From Anarhynchus alexandrinus (Eukaryota; Chordata; Aves; Charadriiformes; Charadriidae), in the NCBI GenBank assembly GCA_008711295.1, contig VUYV01000616.1:220296-284295 (forward strand): a DNA stretch of 64,000 bases, given 5' to 3'. How positions within the stretch are numbered: position 1 is the first letter of the stretch; each line of letters begins with the position of its first letter. A program made the translations under genes and the position numbers. Of the stretch, positions 23,441 through 36,180 are shown piece after piece. The notes under the pieces are model-generated. The model made no database searches and was not told the DNA's origin. It saw only the letters and a list, made by a program, of their open reading frames with translations.

Positions 23441-26400
23441 GAGCTGTTTATTCTCATTCTAACTGTGGGAAACCACGTGTAGTGATGAAAATTTAAGGTC
23501 AGATTAAAACAAAAAAAAAAGTGTTCAGGACTGAGGTATCATTTTATAGAGATATTAGAGGCAAGGGTTTCTCCACAGATGCAAGTTAAAAAAAGAGATA
23601 AATGAGTATCTGATAGGATTAACAAGGAAAACAAAGTATTTGATTTTGTACGATTGATCTGCAAGAGGCATCAGTGAAGAGCCTTCTGCAAAGAGTGCAG
23701 ATCATAAGCAAGAAGAAAATATGAGATATCTCTTGTAAGAATAAGACCAGCATGACCTTCTGAAATTTCTTAAAGCTGAAGAATTTTTTTTGAGGTAGTT
23801 TGGGGCTTAACATTTCCTTCTACTTTTTCTATTTGTTATGGAACACAAAACCAAACTCAAGTTTTTTCTCGTGATTCAGACTTGTAATTTCTTTACCGTG
23901 AGAGAAAAGAAGTGTTGTTTGATACCTACCATTTGCCTCCATACTCAAAATAAACTTGAGAAGAAGAGTTACATGTAATTGTAACAACTTCAGTAAGTGA
24001 AATTCAAAAGGTCAAAATTATTACTGTTGGAAGAATTTGACCTATTCCTGCAACAGTGCCAGGTAATTACAGGCCATATAAATACTAACAGCTTGAATTA
24101 GCTAAAACTATGTATTTGGAGTGAAAACCTGTCATTCTTCATTCTATTTCCCCATGGTTACTTCAATCTTCCTCATACATTTTCTGTGCAGATTTTCTGC
24201 CCTATTTTAGCTTGGTGACACCAATACTGGCTATTTTGAAAAGTGCCAGTAAAATCACTGCACTTATTTTTACTTCTCCCATATTGAAAAAAACAACAAC
24301 AAACCAAACCAGAAAAGAGGAGGACATTCTTACACCAGTGGTTTACAAAGAGACCAAAAAAAAGGTGGAAACATCTACAGGAATACATAGCTCCCAGACT
24401 CAAGAGTTTACAGTTTAAATAGAATATAGGGCCAAATAAATGGGAAGAAAAATGACACCCAGGCAGGCAAAGTGATTGGGTATGTCACACAGCAATTCAA
24501 GATCTGAGTTAAAAGCAGGCTCTTAAGTGCCCTGAGCCACACTTCCTTACTCTGTCTACTATCCTCCTTTCTCTAATAACCAAAGAAGAGCAAGCCCCTC
24601 CTCGGAAACCTTTCTGGCTAATGTCTCTCTTTTTGTTTTTATTTTCTTTTAAATGATCTTGCTTATTTCTTATTAAACAATGCTTTGGTTTCCTTTTGAT
24701 ATAAAATATTTCTAGCATTACATACCCTGCAGCAACTTAATCATGGTCTCATTAAATGGGTAAACTTTTATAAGTACCTTACCTTTTATCAAGTGACTCA
24801 GGGAACAGACAGTAAGAATGAACATTCTGACACAGAAAGGAAGGAAAAATGCACTCCCCTCCTCCCCATTTAAACCTACATTTTTTGTCCCTTCTTATTT
24901 GCGTTTGCCTTTTTTTCTCCCAAACAACCTTATGGAGAAGAGGGATTGAGCTACAAAGTTGACATTTGTCATAGAAGCAGACTTATTAAGGAGCAGAGCC
25001 TCCTCTTCTGAAGGATAAAGTGGCTAACAAATTCAGAAAATCACAGAGGTACAGAAAGTTTTTCAGTCTGTTTGTTACTTTGTTTTTCTGACAAGTTTGT
25101 AAAATACACTCATGCAGGAAGAAAGGGCTGCGGTCATGGCAGAGATGAGCAGAACTAATAATGTAAGACTTATTCCTAGCTTACAGCTCCCACCTAGTCA
25201 CCAATACCCCTTCACGAGCCTTCTGCTAACACAGAGCCAAAAGAAGCTAGTCTGGGTGTTTCAGCTGCAGCTGAAGCAGTCCATGGCCAGTCATAGCTAT
25301 TAAAGGGACTCAGAGACCTGGTGTGTTAGCTTGTGTTAACAGCAATGAGCTTTGAGGTAAACTTTTCTTTCTACTCAGTGAGAGAAAAAAAAATCCACTT
25401 TGATCTGGTAACAAATAAATACCTCAGAGTAATTCTTTTCCTCCTCACCTTCCTGCAGGGTTTTATTCTATCCCTATAGCAGAATTATACAGCAGCGTTG
25501 GCAAAAACACCCTGAACAACTTCACAGAAAATATTTCCTCCTCTATTGCTCTCTTTGAGGCTCTTACTCTGTGCTATAACAATGATAGATCTCTATTAGC
25601 AGACTACAGCTCCATTTGGTTTGTTTTTTTCCTGTTAAATTTGAGAATAACATTCTATAGGATTCTGAGAAATATCAAATCTGGATCCAAATGGATTGTT
25701 TTGCTCCTAACTACAAACATTCCACATTGGAAATAGTACTGGGCAGCATTAACATGTTCTCTGTTCCATGTAGATTTGTATCACTACAAGATTTTTGATC
25801 ATGCTTCCAAGGATAAAATGGAAGGGCTTCTACTGACTGTTACTGAAGAATTCCCACACAGTTTCATAAATGAATAAATATAATAAATAAGTGCCCCCAT
25901 TGTGAAGGGCTGAGCACAAAACAGCTCTTACACTTTGGGTCAAATACATTCTGTGAAACTTCACTTTAAACTCGTCTTTGAAAACACTGGCTCCAGATTT
26001 CCTGCACTAAAGCTTAGTGACCAGACTTTTGGTCTCACCAGAACAGCCAGCACGTGATCACCAGATAATTTTGTCATCAGCCCTGCTCTCACTGTATGAC
26101 GTTAAGTGCTGCAGAAAAGGGCAGCAAAGAGACTAGCACTCTCAGTGGGCAAAGAGATTTGTGAATTGGGGACAAATTTTAATACTTAACTGAGTCACTG
26201 TGCCATTTGTGTTTCTACCATGTCATTTATTTTTACAAAGCCTCAGGATACCTTTGCCAGGAGTAAATACTTTTGCCTAGAAGTCTTTCCATTTAAACAT
26301 TGACTTGACACTTCTGCCTTTATAGCAGTATTGACACTGTGCAAATATTTGTGGGTAGTGAGACCTTACTTGCACCAAAAGTCTCTCCAAAATGTAGTAT

Positions 26401-28470
26401 TTGAGGAGGGATTAGGGAAAAATCTTTTGCATAGATCACTTCCGATTTTTTAAAGGCCTTCACATTATGTCCCAGTTAGCTATTGAAGTGGAGTAACTCT
26501 CTGATGGGCAAAACATGTTAGCTTAAAAAACAGCCTTGAAGGCATGAAATCTAGAGAATGTGTTTATTTCCATAAGGCAAAAACTTCTCAGGCTTTTGAC
26601 ACTGAATTAACAGTGTGTAACATTCACTGGGCTGAAGCTGCTTACTGCAGAATTGACAGCCTGTTTGGGCCAGTTGATGAGGGTTTCAAGACTAGGACAA
26701 CAGCAATAAAACCTATTTGAAAAGTACACAGACATTTTGTAGAAAAGCTCAAAGAATTCAGGAAGTGGATACTTTTATTAATAAACAAATCTGCAAAATG
26801 TGAAGGAAGGACTCGTGACCCCAAGGATGACTTTCTAGACAAATGTGGGCAAAATAGTTCAGAAGATGAAAATATTTTTAATTTTGTGGGGTGGGGTGAA
26901 GCAGGGATTGTGTTTCATGTTATTTTGGTTAGAGAGCCTGCTATGCACATAAATCAGGGATTGTATCCACTGATGCAGAAACACATTTGCAGGAGTAACA
27001 ACTAAAGCAGCATGTTTGAGCTGTTTGGAAGCAGAACCAGAAATAGAACTTGAGAGGGGATGGGCATTGCCCAGGTCCAGCTGCCTGCCGGTTAGTGTCT
27101 TGTATAAATCTCACTTCTGTTTACAGAAAAAAAAAAGAGATCATTACTTCACAAGCATGACTTTATCCTACATTTTTTTTGGATAGATATCTGAAGATCA
27201 GATATCACTGTGTGAGGTACCTATCCACTCTTCACTGACTGGTAGGATACCATATCACCAGTGTAAATTGCCTTGGCTTAGGTGAAGTCATCTGCAGATA
27301 TAAAGAGTTCAAAGACACCAAATTCTCCTGCTACCTAATACAACCTGATAAAAAGATGCATTTTTTGGATAAGCTTAGATTAATGTGAGACTGGAGAAGC
27401 AGGTAAAAGAGCAAAACTTTGTCAAGGAATTGTCTTAATGAAATCCAGGGTGCTTTACAGCAAACACAATAGACAGCAAACAGTCCTTTGGGACTGACAA
27501 CATTTTCCAATATCCTTTATGTAGGCCTGAAAATCAACACCTGCACCCATAAATAAATAAATAATTAAAATGTACCTTAAAGGCTCCAGTCCTCCCATGC
27601 TTGCTCACACTCTCAGGTAGTAACTTGTGCAAGCTGCCACCTTTTTTCTCCTGAGGCAGGACACAAAGACATCAGGAAGCAGAGTAGCAGATCCTCCAGA
27701 TGAGTTTTCTTTGTCATTTGCAAAACATTTGCCTTAAGAATTTAGAAAATTCCTCTTCTAGTTTATTTCCAAAGTGTAAGAGGAGATATCTCCCTGTAAA
27801 CATTTCTGCTGGCAGTTTGTTTACTTTCATATTGGCATCATCAATGCTGAAGGAATTTCATGTCTTGAAATATTTAGATGGAAAGTTAGGAGAAATTTAC
27901 TCTGGACTTGTTCATGAGAATTTGCACGTTTTTCTTTTTACTGGCTCCAGTTGCCACCAGGAACATTTGGACAGTAGTAAATAGTGTGTAAATATTACAG
28001 AAACCTCAGACCCAATTCATAGGCAGTTTGTTTTTTTTTGCTCTGATGGTGAAGCTTTAGACAAGATGCATGACAAACTGAACACTTTGCTGGCAGGATC
28101 CCCTCCAGACTCCAGCTAACCAACCAGCATTTATAAGAAAATGACACTGACTCAACTCGCTTCAGTAAAGAGAAGGGCAGATTTCCATTGGCAAACATCA
28201 TGGAAATTTGGAAAGACTATCTCTACTACAGATTGTAAGTAGATCCATTTTTGAATCGAAATGGCAAACTAAGTTTTTGGGGAGCTCTGTGGTGAGCGTT
28301 GCTCACAACTGGCAGTCAAAAAGCAAAGGCCTTTCTCTGCTGCAGATTTAGTAAGAATGAAAAATATTTCCCCTTCTGTGGCAATGAGCCTGTGTCCATC
28401 TCCGTGTCTCATACCACGATCTGATGATGTAGTTTTTACATGGTAGTAAACTTCTAAACCAGTGTGATTG
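23441..28470. other. Intergenic or intronic, no clear feature (5 kb)
   Basis: The second-longest repeat-free stretch. It holds short homopolymer runs (such as A-rich 23511-23520), an AAAT microsatellite (27550-27566), and a 9-bp-arm palindrome at 27186-27206 that is short enough to be chance. No exon-like frame stands out; the longest (27700-27984, +) has no motif. Confidence 0.5.
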
Positions 28471-29648
28471 ATCACAGAATCACAGAATAGTCAGGGTTGG
28501 AAGGGACCTCTGGAGATCGTCTAGTCCAACCCCCCCTGCCAGAGCAGGGTCACTTACAGTAGGTTGCACAGAATGGCATCCAGGCGGGTTTTGAATGTCT
28601 CCAGAGTGGGAGACTCCACATCCTCTCTGGGCAGCCTGTCCCAGTGCTCTGCTACCCTCAAAGTAAAGAAGTTCCTCCTCATGTTTAGATGGAACTTCTC
28701 ATGTTCAAGTTTGTGCCCATTACCTCTTGTCCTGTCACTGGGCACCACTGAAAAAACACTGTTCCCATCCCCCTGGCACCCTGGCACAGTATTTATAAGC
28801 ATTAATAATATCCCCCCTCAGTCTTCTTTCTCTGGACTAAAAAGACCCAAGTCCCTCAGCCTTTCCTCATAAGAAAGATGTTCCAATCCCCTAATCATCT
28901 TTGCAGACTTTTGCTGGACCCTCTCCAGCAGTTCGCTGTCCTTCTTGAACTGGGGAGCCCAGAACTGGACACAACACTCCAGATGTGGTCTCACCAGGAC
29001 AGAGTAGAGGGGAAGGATAACCTCCCTCGACCTGGTGGCCACACTCTTCTTGATGCACCCCAGGATGCCATTGGCCTTCTTGGCCACCAGGGCACATTGG
29101 TGGCTCATGGCCATCCTGCTGTCCACCAGGACTCCCAGGTCCCTTTCCACAGAGCTGCTCTCATGGACGTCAGCCCCCAACCTGTACTGATGCATGGGGT
29201 TATTCCTCCTCAGGTGCAGTACCCTACACTTGCCCTTGTTGAATTTCATAAGGTTTCTCTCGGCCCAACTCTCCAGCCTGTCCAGGTCTTGCTGAATGGC
29301 AGCACAGCCTTCCGGTGTGTCAGCCACTCCTCCCAGTTTTGTGTCATCAGCAAACTTGCTGATGGTACACTCTATCCCTTCATCCAAGTCATTGATGAAT
29401 ATATTGAACAGAACTGGACGCAGTACTGACCGCTGAGGGACACCATTCGTTACTGACCTCCAACTAGACTCTGCGCCACTAACCACAACCCTCTGAGCTC
29501 TATCTGTCAGCCACTGTTCAATCCACCCCACTGTCCATTCATCTAACCCACACTTCCTAAGCTTGTTTGTGAGGATGATGTGGGAGACGGTGTCGAAAGC
29601 CTTGTTGAAGTCAAGGTAGACAACATCCACTGCCCTCTGCTTTTCACA
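28471..29648 (-). mobile_element. CR1 LINE, 5'-truncated, long open RT frame
   Basis: An antisense copy starting at the CR1 tail (ATCACAGAATCACAGAATAG, 28471). ORF2 is open from about 29648 to 28818 (roughly 275 codons). It begins right at motif A ([15 protein letters not shown]) and passes the NDLDEG block, motif C (FADDTKLGG) and the [20 protein letters not shown] segment. A frameshift near 28815 separates the last 83 codons (28802-28554; [16 protein letters not shown]). It is one of the better-preserved copies. It lacks the endonuclease and the first RT motifs, so it cannot encode an active enzyme. The upstream junction near 29648 is the 5' truncation point. Confidence 0.96.
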
Positions 29649-31310
29649 AGCATGCCCCACGTGCTTCTCTGACAATGTTTCCTCTTAATATATTAAATTA
29701 GTTCCACCACTGGAGTGGCTTTGAAAATCAGTTATTTAAAATCCAGCAGCAGCTAAGTAAAATCAAGTGATTTTCGTAATGTATTTTAAATGAAAGTCAT
29801 AAAGAAAAATCTCTTTTATTAAGTGCTTGAAAGGTACTTTTTCCCAGTGCCAGTTCCTTTGAAAATGCAGTTGCTGACTGTAGAGCAATACATTTTCCTA
29901 TGAAAGCCCTGTCAATTTACTTATTAGGTAAATTTGTTTTCGGTGGCTGTGAAGTAGAGTTGGTCATATTATTTGTTTCAAGTAAATTATCCAATGAATC
30001 TTTTTTTTTTTATGACTATGTTATTTCTGACTTGCATCTATCATTATTTGACTGTTTCTATAGAAGGCAAGTATTCTCTGGTGAATAATTTTTTCCACAT
30101 TCCCCTCTCCATTCCTTCTTCATCAGTTGCAAAACAAATTAGCTGGCATATTGTATGAGGCTATTTAATTCCATTGTTTAAGCAACTTTCAGAAAATCAT
30201 CAATTCAAAGCAGAGCTGCTCAGAAATTCCCTGAAAAGTTTTTGCTTTCCAAACCAATTATATTCCCTCAGGAACACAGTCATGTTGATGAGACTTTCAA
30301 ATCATACCTCTCACAGGCAGAAAATGAAAAAACAGCCTGGTGCCTGGGCATCCACCATCCCAGGCGAGTCCCTGGGCTATGAAGTCACAGGTTTTACTTG
30401 GGGTGGGGTGGGTGCAGAGGGTCTGCTCTTTGTGTGTGTATATATGAGTGTGCACATGGTCATGTGCCCAGAATGGACAGGAGGGTGCTAAGCACACAAA
30501 AAAAATGTCAAATGTCTGAAATCCTGAAAAGCACCTGCAATTTGAGCAAACTTTCCTGCCTGGCTGTAGCACAGATCATATATATTTTTAATAGAAGGTG
30601 TGCTGGGCTGGGAATTAGGACACACGCTTAGAGTGGAGAAAGGTACTGGGCACTCAGGATGGCTTCCACGTCCATTAATGGCAGTAGTTTACTAGTTAAT
30701 TAATTAAACTAAGCCAGTTTTGTGGGCTTCCTTTGTAGTAGTACCTCCAGAGGATGATTCATCCCATACTGATGCAAATGTCTAAGCAAAGGTAATTCTC
30801 CTTAGATTTTTCTCTCTCTTGGCCTGAGAGAATGTGACTGGGACAACTGACTAAGACTACACACCTATCTCAGAGAGTCTTAATTGAGGTCCCTGTAATC
30901 CTAATATTAACATAAAAATGTCTAAAACCTCTGGTGGTCTCTGCAAAGAGCTGATTCTCAAGCTGTGCCAGCCTTTTAGTCAAAGACTTTCATGACATCA
31001 GTGAAATCTAATACTGGGACATGCTCCAGAAGAAAATAAATTGCTTCTGTCATTTAAGAAGGAAAAGAAAATACGAAGTCTGGCAACGTTTCTAGTAATT
31101 TAAGTTTTAAAAACCTCACATCCATTATCTCATATCCACCTTTCCTCCTCTCTCATCTTACATAAGTGAAATAACCCAGAATCTGAGATACCAGCTCAAA
31201 AAGTCCCTTTACAGCATTACCATGGCTATGTGGCAAGGGGTATCATCTCTAATCTTAAACTTCAGATTCTCCAGGTCCACAGTAACACATTGATGCTGTG
31301 CTACAGTTAT
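29649..31310. other. Intergenic or intronic, no feature seen
   Basis: AT-rich. A short GT/TA-rich stretch lies at about 30433-30450. No repeats or exon-like frames are recognised. Confidence 0.55.
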
Positions 31311-31319
31311 GGGGTGGAA

Positions 31320-32052
31320 TGTCCTGGTTTGAGGTAAAACAGGACCAATTTTGTTCATTAACTTTGCTTCTTAGCTGGGCCTCTTCTAACTACTGAAATT
31401 AACAGCATATTGTGCAGACAATATTCACTCTCTCAGAGTGATAAGACCTATGTTTATAGTTGATGCCCAGGCATGGTATGCAGAGAGGCTCTTGCTTATA
31501 CTTATTGCGATAACAACCAAGGCCAACCAACTTTGTTATTTGCCCCGTTGGAGGGTCGGAAGCGGAAAAGCATAGTGGGGTCCCACCTGCAGGGAGGAGC
31601 AGAGAGGACAGGTGACCCAAAACTGACCAACAGGGTATTCCATCCCATCTGCATAATGCTCAGTATGAAAGCTGAGGGATCAAAGGGTCAGCCCTCTTCC
31701 TTCAATGGCCGACGTCTGAGGAGGACTCTGTTCGTCTGCCTGTGATCCTGATCGTGAATGCAGATCTGGAATCTGGTTCCCGTCCGTCACTGAGTCCAGC
31801 CTGGGACTGCCCCAGTGCCAGCTGGTGTCGTGATTGTCATCTCGGGAGCTTGATACGGTTTTGTATATATTTTTCATTATTTCTTTTTATTTTATTATTA
31901 ATATTTCATTAAAGTAGTTTAGTTCTTCTAAACTCATAAGTCTCTTTTTCCTCCTCTGCCTCTCTCTTTGAAGAGGGGTAGAGGGGAGCATCTGTCGGTC
32001 CCATCTGGGGTCTCCCAGGTCCCCAGTAGCTGATTTGGCCTAAACCATGACA
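31320..32052 (+). mobile_element. Solo LTR, family B (avian ERV), sense
   Basis: A 733-bp copy of the same LTR as at 11101 and 19650, in the opposite orientation. It starts TGTCCTGGTTTGAGGTAAAA and ends GGCCTAAACCATGACA. ATTAAA at 31908-31913 is the likely polyadenylation signal. The U3 sense frame 31473-31745 (90 codons) starts at a true ATG 154 bp into the LTR. The flanks are unusual: GGGGTGGAA directly before TG and GGGGTGTAA directly after CA. This is a 9-bp near-duplication (8 of 9) rather than the 5 bp seen at its relatives. Confidence 0.92.
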
Positions 32053-32062
32053 GGGGTGTAAT

Positions 32063-35000
32063 AAGGCAATGGTGTGTCTGTGCCAAGAAACTTTTTAAAA
32101 TGGGAACACTTCGCTTTGCTCTTCCCCAGTTTGTGACTTCTAGAAAGATAGAATATGGAAGCGACTGCTAACTCACCTAGGTACCACAGGTTCATAAGGA
32201 TCAAATGTAGTTGGACTATGCAGTTCAGACTCCAGGTATTACGAATCCCTTCAGTTCTCCCGTCTCTTCTTGAGCCTAATCAGTGAGCCCAAGAACTTAC
32301 ATTGAATTACACTGTACCTGAAACACATTTTCCTAAGAGCTTCTAGTCTTGTTTTGAAATCTCCATTTCTCTAGCACCTCCTTCCACTTAGCAACTTTTC
32401 CTAGAGGCTAATCACTTTCCTTTGCAAAAAAACAAGCCTTAATATTAATTTGGATTCATCTGATTACAGCTCCCAGCCATTGATTATCATTATGATTTTG
32501 ATTACTGGATTAAAAGTCCGTTAGTCATGGTGTTTCCTCCATGTAAAAGTTCTTATACATTGTAGTCAAGCTACCTCCTGTCTTCTTTAGCATGCCAAAG
32601 AGATTTAGCAGTTTCAATATCTGTAAGGCATTTTGCTTTATCTGTGTAGCTTGTTTTTTTAGTTATATACTGCTTTCAATTTTGTATTCACTGCCAGCAA
32701 ATGTGGATGCACTTTCAGCTAGCAGTTACTCTTTGTCACAGCTATGGTCATTTTGAGTGTTCAAAATACTTTTTCTTAAACAACCCCAAATTTCATTCCT
32801 TTTTCTTCTCCTGGTCAGTTTTGACTCTAATTTTCCACATTTGACAAATTAGATTTTCTTAGAGCACTAAGCATACATGGTGGGCTGGAAAAATGTTTTG
32901 CTTGCGCTACTGAATATAACTAGCTGTCCCTAAGCAACTATAGTCTTCTTATGTGGGATACATTCATCTTCACCTGTCAGAAAGAAGTCCAAATGCATGG
33001 TTCCTGTGCTAGGTGCAATACCACTATGTAAAGAAATTTCTAAAATTTCAACTTTGACATCTACAAGATAAAGCAGATAATAAAAAATATAATAAATGAA
33101 TCTAAAACTGTTGGGTTTGGGTTTGTTTTATTGTTAGGAGAGCAAGATTATTTCAGTACAGGCTGCACTGGCCTTCCAACCTATGTTTCCCAAATCAGAA
33201 ATACCAAAAAACACACAGATGTAGACAACACACATTGCAGATATGTGTCAAAGGAATAGCCTAGAGCAAGCCTAGTAGCCAAGAACATACAGCTACCAGA
33301 AGGTCTCCCTGGGCTGTAGCAGTTAGCACATGGATTCATTTGCTGAGACAGTTATGCATCCTGAGCTATAAATTACCCAAACAAAAAAAACAAATGGGTG
33401 TAAAATATACATCTTGTCTACACAGCAGTGTGTTAGAACTACCTGAGCTAGCTCTGAGCACAATAACATTTCTAAGCAGCACAGTGCCATGCAGAAATGC
33501 TATAGACACGTGTGGCCATCAAGCCAGATCTCAGCAAGGACTGAGGCTGTTCCTACTTCCAGAGCTGGTGGTTTCAGCACTTGTCCTACAATCATTGCAC
33601 AACACTATTTTGCATACCATTGTTGACTTACCACCCCTCTTTGTGTCTGAGAGAGTGTGCCACAGCTAACATCTTCTAACATCTCTTGATTGGTGTCCCA
33701 TCTTTCAACAGGACAGTGCTTGCTGGTCCCTCTACTCTCCCTGAATTATTCTTGTTACATGAACAACAAACCACCCTCTTTGCTGCTCCATCTCAAGCAG
33801 CAGTCCTCCTCTGCCAACCAAGGAAACAGTCCTCTGGCTAGGGAACCTCACCATCCTCCATCTCTCTTGCAGCACCCCCAACTAAACTGGCCCAAATACC
33901 TCTTTTATTTATTTTTTAAAAAAATATATTTTACAAAATATAGACAAGTGCTCTTCCATGTCCAAAAAGAGCAGTATGAATGAACATGCCCCCTGGAGTG
34001 CTGGCTCCATTCACATAATCTCTTTTACCTGCTTCCTCTTTCCTAGACAGAGATTAGAGACAGCTCAGAATGGATGATCACAACAGTCCTTCCTGGCACT
34101 AAAAATGTATATAGAAGGACTAGAAACCCCAAACTTTCTTTTGGGAGCTTGTGTCTTTCTGTCCTCTATGCTCATCTTTCACCTGCCTTCTAGAAGCTTT
34201 CTGCATTCAGCATGTCCAAAAAGGGGCAATGGGGCATTTTGCATCTGGAAGCCTCTGGCTATATTGACATCCCTTTTTTTAGCCTGTAAATTCATCTCAT
34301 ATTTCCTTCCTACGTTGCTGTCCTATTATCTTTCTTTGATGATGAATGTCACATCCTTCTATCATACAGAGACACAATACTGCTCCCCATTTCTAAGCAG
34401 AGCCATTGCTCTAAACATGTGTAGGTAAACACCCTGACAGCTTTGTGAGTTAGCCGAGGTGTCAAGGGACTCACCTGACCATCTTTATTTTGGTTGCAGA
34501 AACCAAATGAATTTTTAATGTTCTCCCTATAAAAAAGCACTCAGTAAGACTTTTTGAGTATTACAATTTTGTAGCTTCCTTGCTTCAAGTTTAAAGTTTT
34601 CCTCTGTGCATAGAACATAAAAGCTCCAACCTATCAAGGAGAGGAGATGGCACAGGAGGTAGTGGGCAATGGTGAAGCTTTCATCAATAGTGCATGGGCC
34701 AAGAATCAGAACAAACTACCCCTTCTCCGTGCAGCACTGCTTTCCCTCCCTGGTGGGAGACCAAGTCCTTGAGGCAGGAGCAGGCATATTCAGGTGTAAG
34801 CTGCATCTTACTGCATTCAGATGCTAATCTACAAACACTCTGGTACAAATCACTTGTCCCAACCTATGGAAGCAAGTACATCTTGACAATCCTGCTTTGC
34901 CCTGCCTCTGAGGAACAGTCCTTTGTGGTAATGCTTTCTGGACTTGTGCAGGCTTACACCTGGGGCTCAGAGTATGGGCTATTGAGCATACTGTTTCTGT

Positions 35001-35199
35001 CCAGCACTTGGTCTTGCAGATTCCAAACCTGACTTACCAGAGTAGTTCTATTTCCCAGAGTAGTAAGATTACAAAAGACACCTGAGCAGTGTGAGCAGAA
35101 CTTGGACAAGGAGAGGCTTGACTGAACAGCATGTGTTCCCCAGGCAACTGAGCCCAGACCTGCTGACTGGAAGAGACAGCAAGGGACAGAGCCTGCACC
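32063..35199. other. Intergenic or intronic, no feature seen
   Basis: About 3.1 kb without recognisable repeats. Frames at 33340-33669, 34105-34428 and 34694-35032 exceed 90 codons but have no motif or supporting context. The right part (from about 35030) may already contain diverged CR1 5' sequence. Confidence 0.5.
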
Positions 35200-35241
35200 C
35201 AGCAGCATGGGAGATTTAAGCAGGCTGAGCTGCAGGAGGAG

Positions 35242-36120
35242 GTGGACAGACTGAGGAGTATTCGAGAGTCTGAGAGGGAGATTCAACAAGGGAGCTGTAT
35301 TCTGCCATTTCTGATGCCTGGAAACCAACTCGTTGTGGCCACTACGGAGGCAGGTCCAGGATCTGCTTTGTGCCAGCAGGAAGGCAGTTTTACAAGGGAT
35401 AAGGAGGGGTGGAAGAAGGTTAACGCACAGAGAGGTAGGATTAACCCCTCCTTACTCCCTAAGACACCCTTACAGAATAAGTACAATGCCCTGGGTACGG
35501 TAGACAAAGCACATAAAGAGACACAGGAAGAACCTATGCAAGCAGTCTTGCCAAGGTCAGAGAGACCAACCCCTCACAAGAAAACCTGCTTTAAGACCAG
35601 TGCCAAGAAGAAAGAATGGCAAGTTATGGTCACTGGTGATTCCCTCCCGTGCAGAACAGAAGCAGCCATTTGCAGACCGGACCCTCTTTTCAGGGAAGCT
35701 TGCTGCCTCCTTGGGGCCTGAATTGGGGATGTCACGATGAGACTGAAAAGCCTAGTATAACCTTCAGACTACTATCCATTCCTGCTCTTTCATGTGGGTA
35801 CTAATGATGTCACAACAAAAAGTCTGAGGTCAATCAAAAGACATTTCATAGCCCTGGGAAAATGCTAAAAAATCCAGGAGCACACGTAGCGTTTTCCTCA
35901 ATCCGCCCAGTAATGGGGGCAGACTTTGGGAGAAACAGGCAAGACCAGGATATCAATACCTGGCTCCAGGACTGGTTCCTCTGCCAAAGCCTTGGTGTTT
36001 TTGAACCATGGAAGAGTCGTCGAGACACAAGGTATGCTCGGGCCTGACAAGATACACTTGTCCCAACAGGGAGAAGACGCCTTTGGGCATAAGCTGGCAG
36101 GACTGATCAAGAGAGCTTTA
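35242..36120 (+). pseudogene. CR1 ORF1 relic: coiled coil and SGNH/GDSL esterase
   Basis: CR1 ORF1 encodes an RNA-binding protein with a C-terminal esterase of the SGNH/GDSL type. Here the coiled coil is visible (ELQEEVDRLRSIRESEREI, about 35224-35280), then a Lys/Pro-rich linker. Block I is read as VTGDSL, with GDS at 35635-35643. The block III motif GTND is at 35797-35808, inside FHVGTND. The block V Asp-x-x-His is in GPDKIHLS, with Asp at 36046 and His at 36055. All three catalytic-block signatures are thus still readable, but they lie in at least two frames and a stop occurs right after CCLLGA (35719-35721). The protein would not be made intact. No other copy in the window keeps ORF1. Confidence 0.85.
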
Positions 36121-36180
36121 AACGAGAATCAGGTGGGGGAAAGGGATACCAACAGGTTTGCAGTAGGTAAGGCAAGGGTC

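Noticed and set aside
27186..27206. 9-bp-arm palindrome with 3-nt loop (GATATCTGA)
   Set aside because: Arms this short are expected by chance in 64 kb of AT-rich sequence, and nothing around it supports a function.
28878..29429. 183-codon plus-strand open frame
   Set aside because: It is the antisense shadow of the CR1 RT frame on the minus strand; CR1 coding DNA is often open on both strands.
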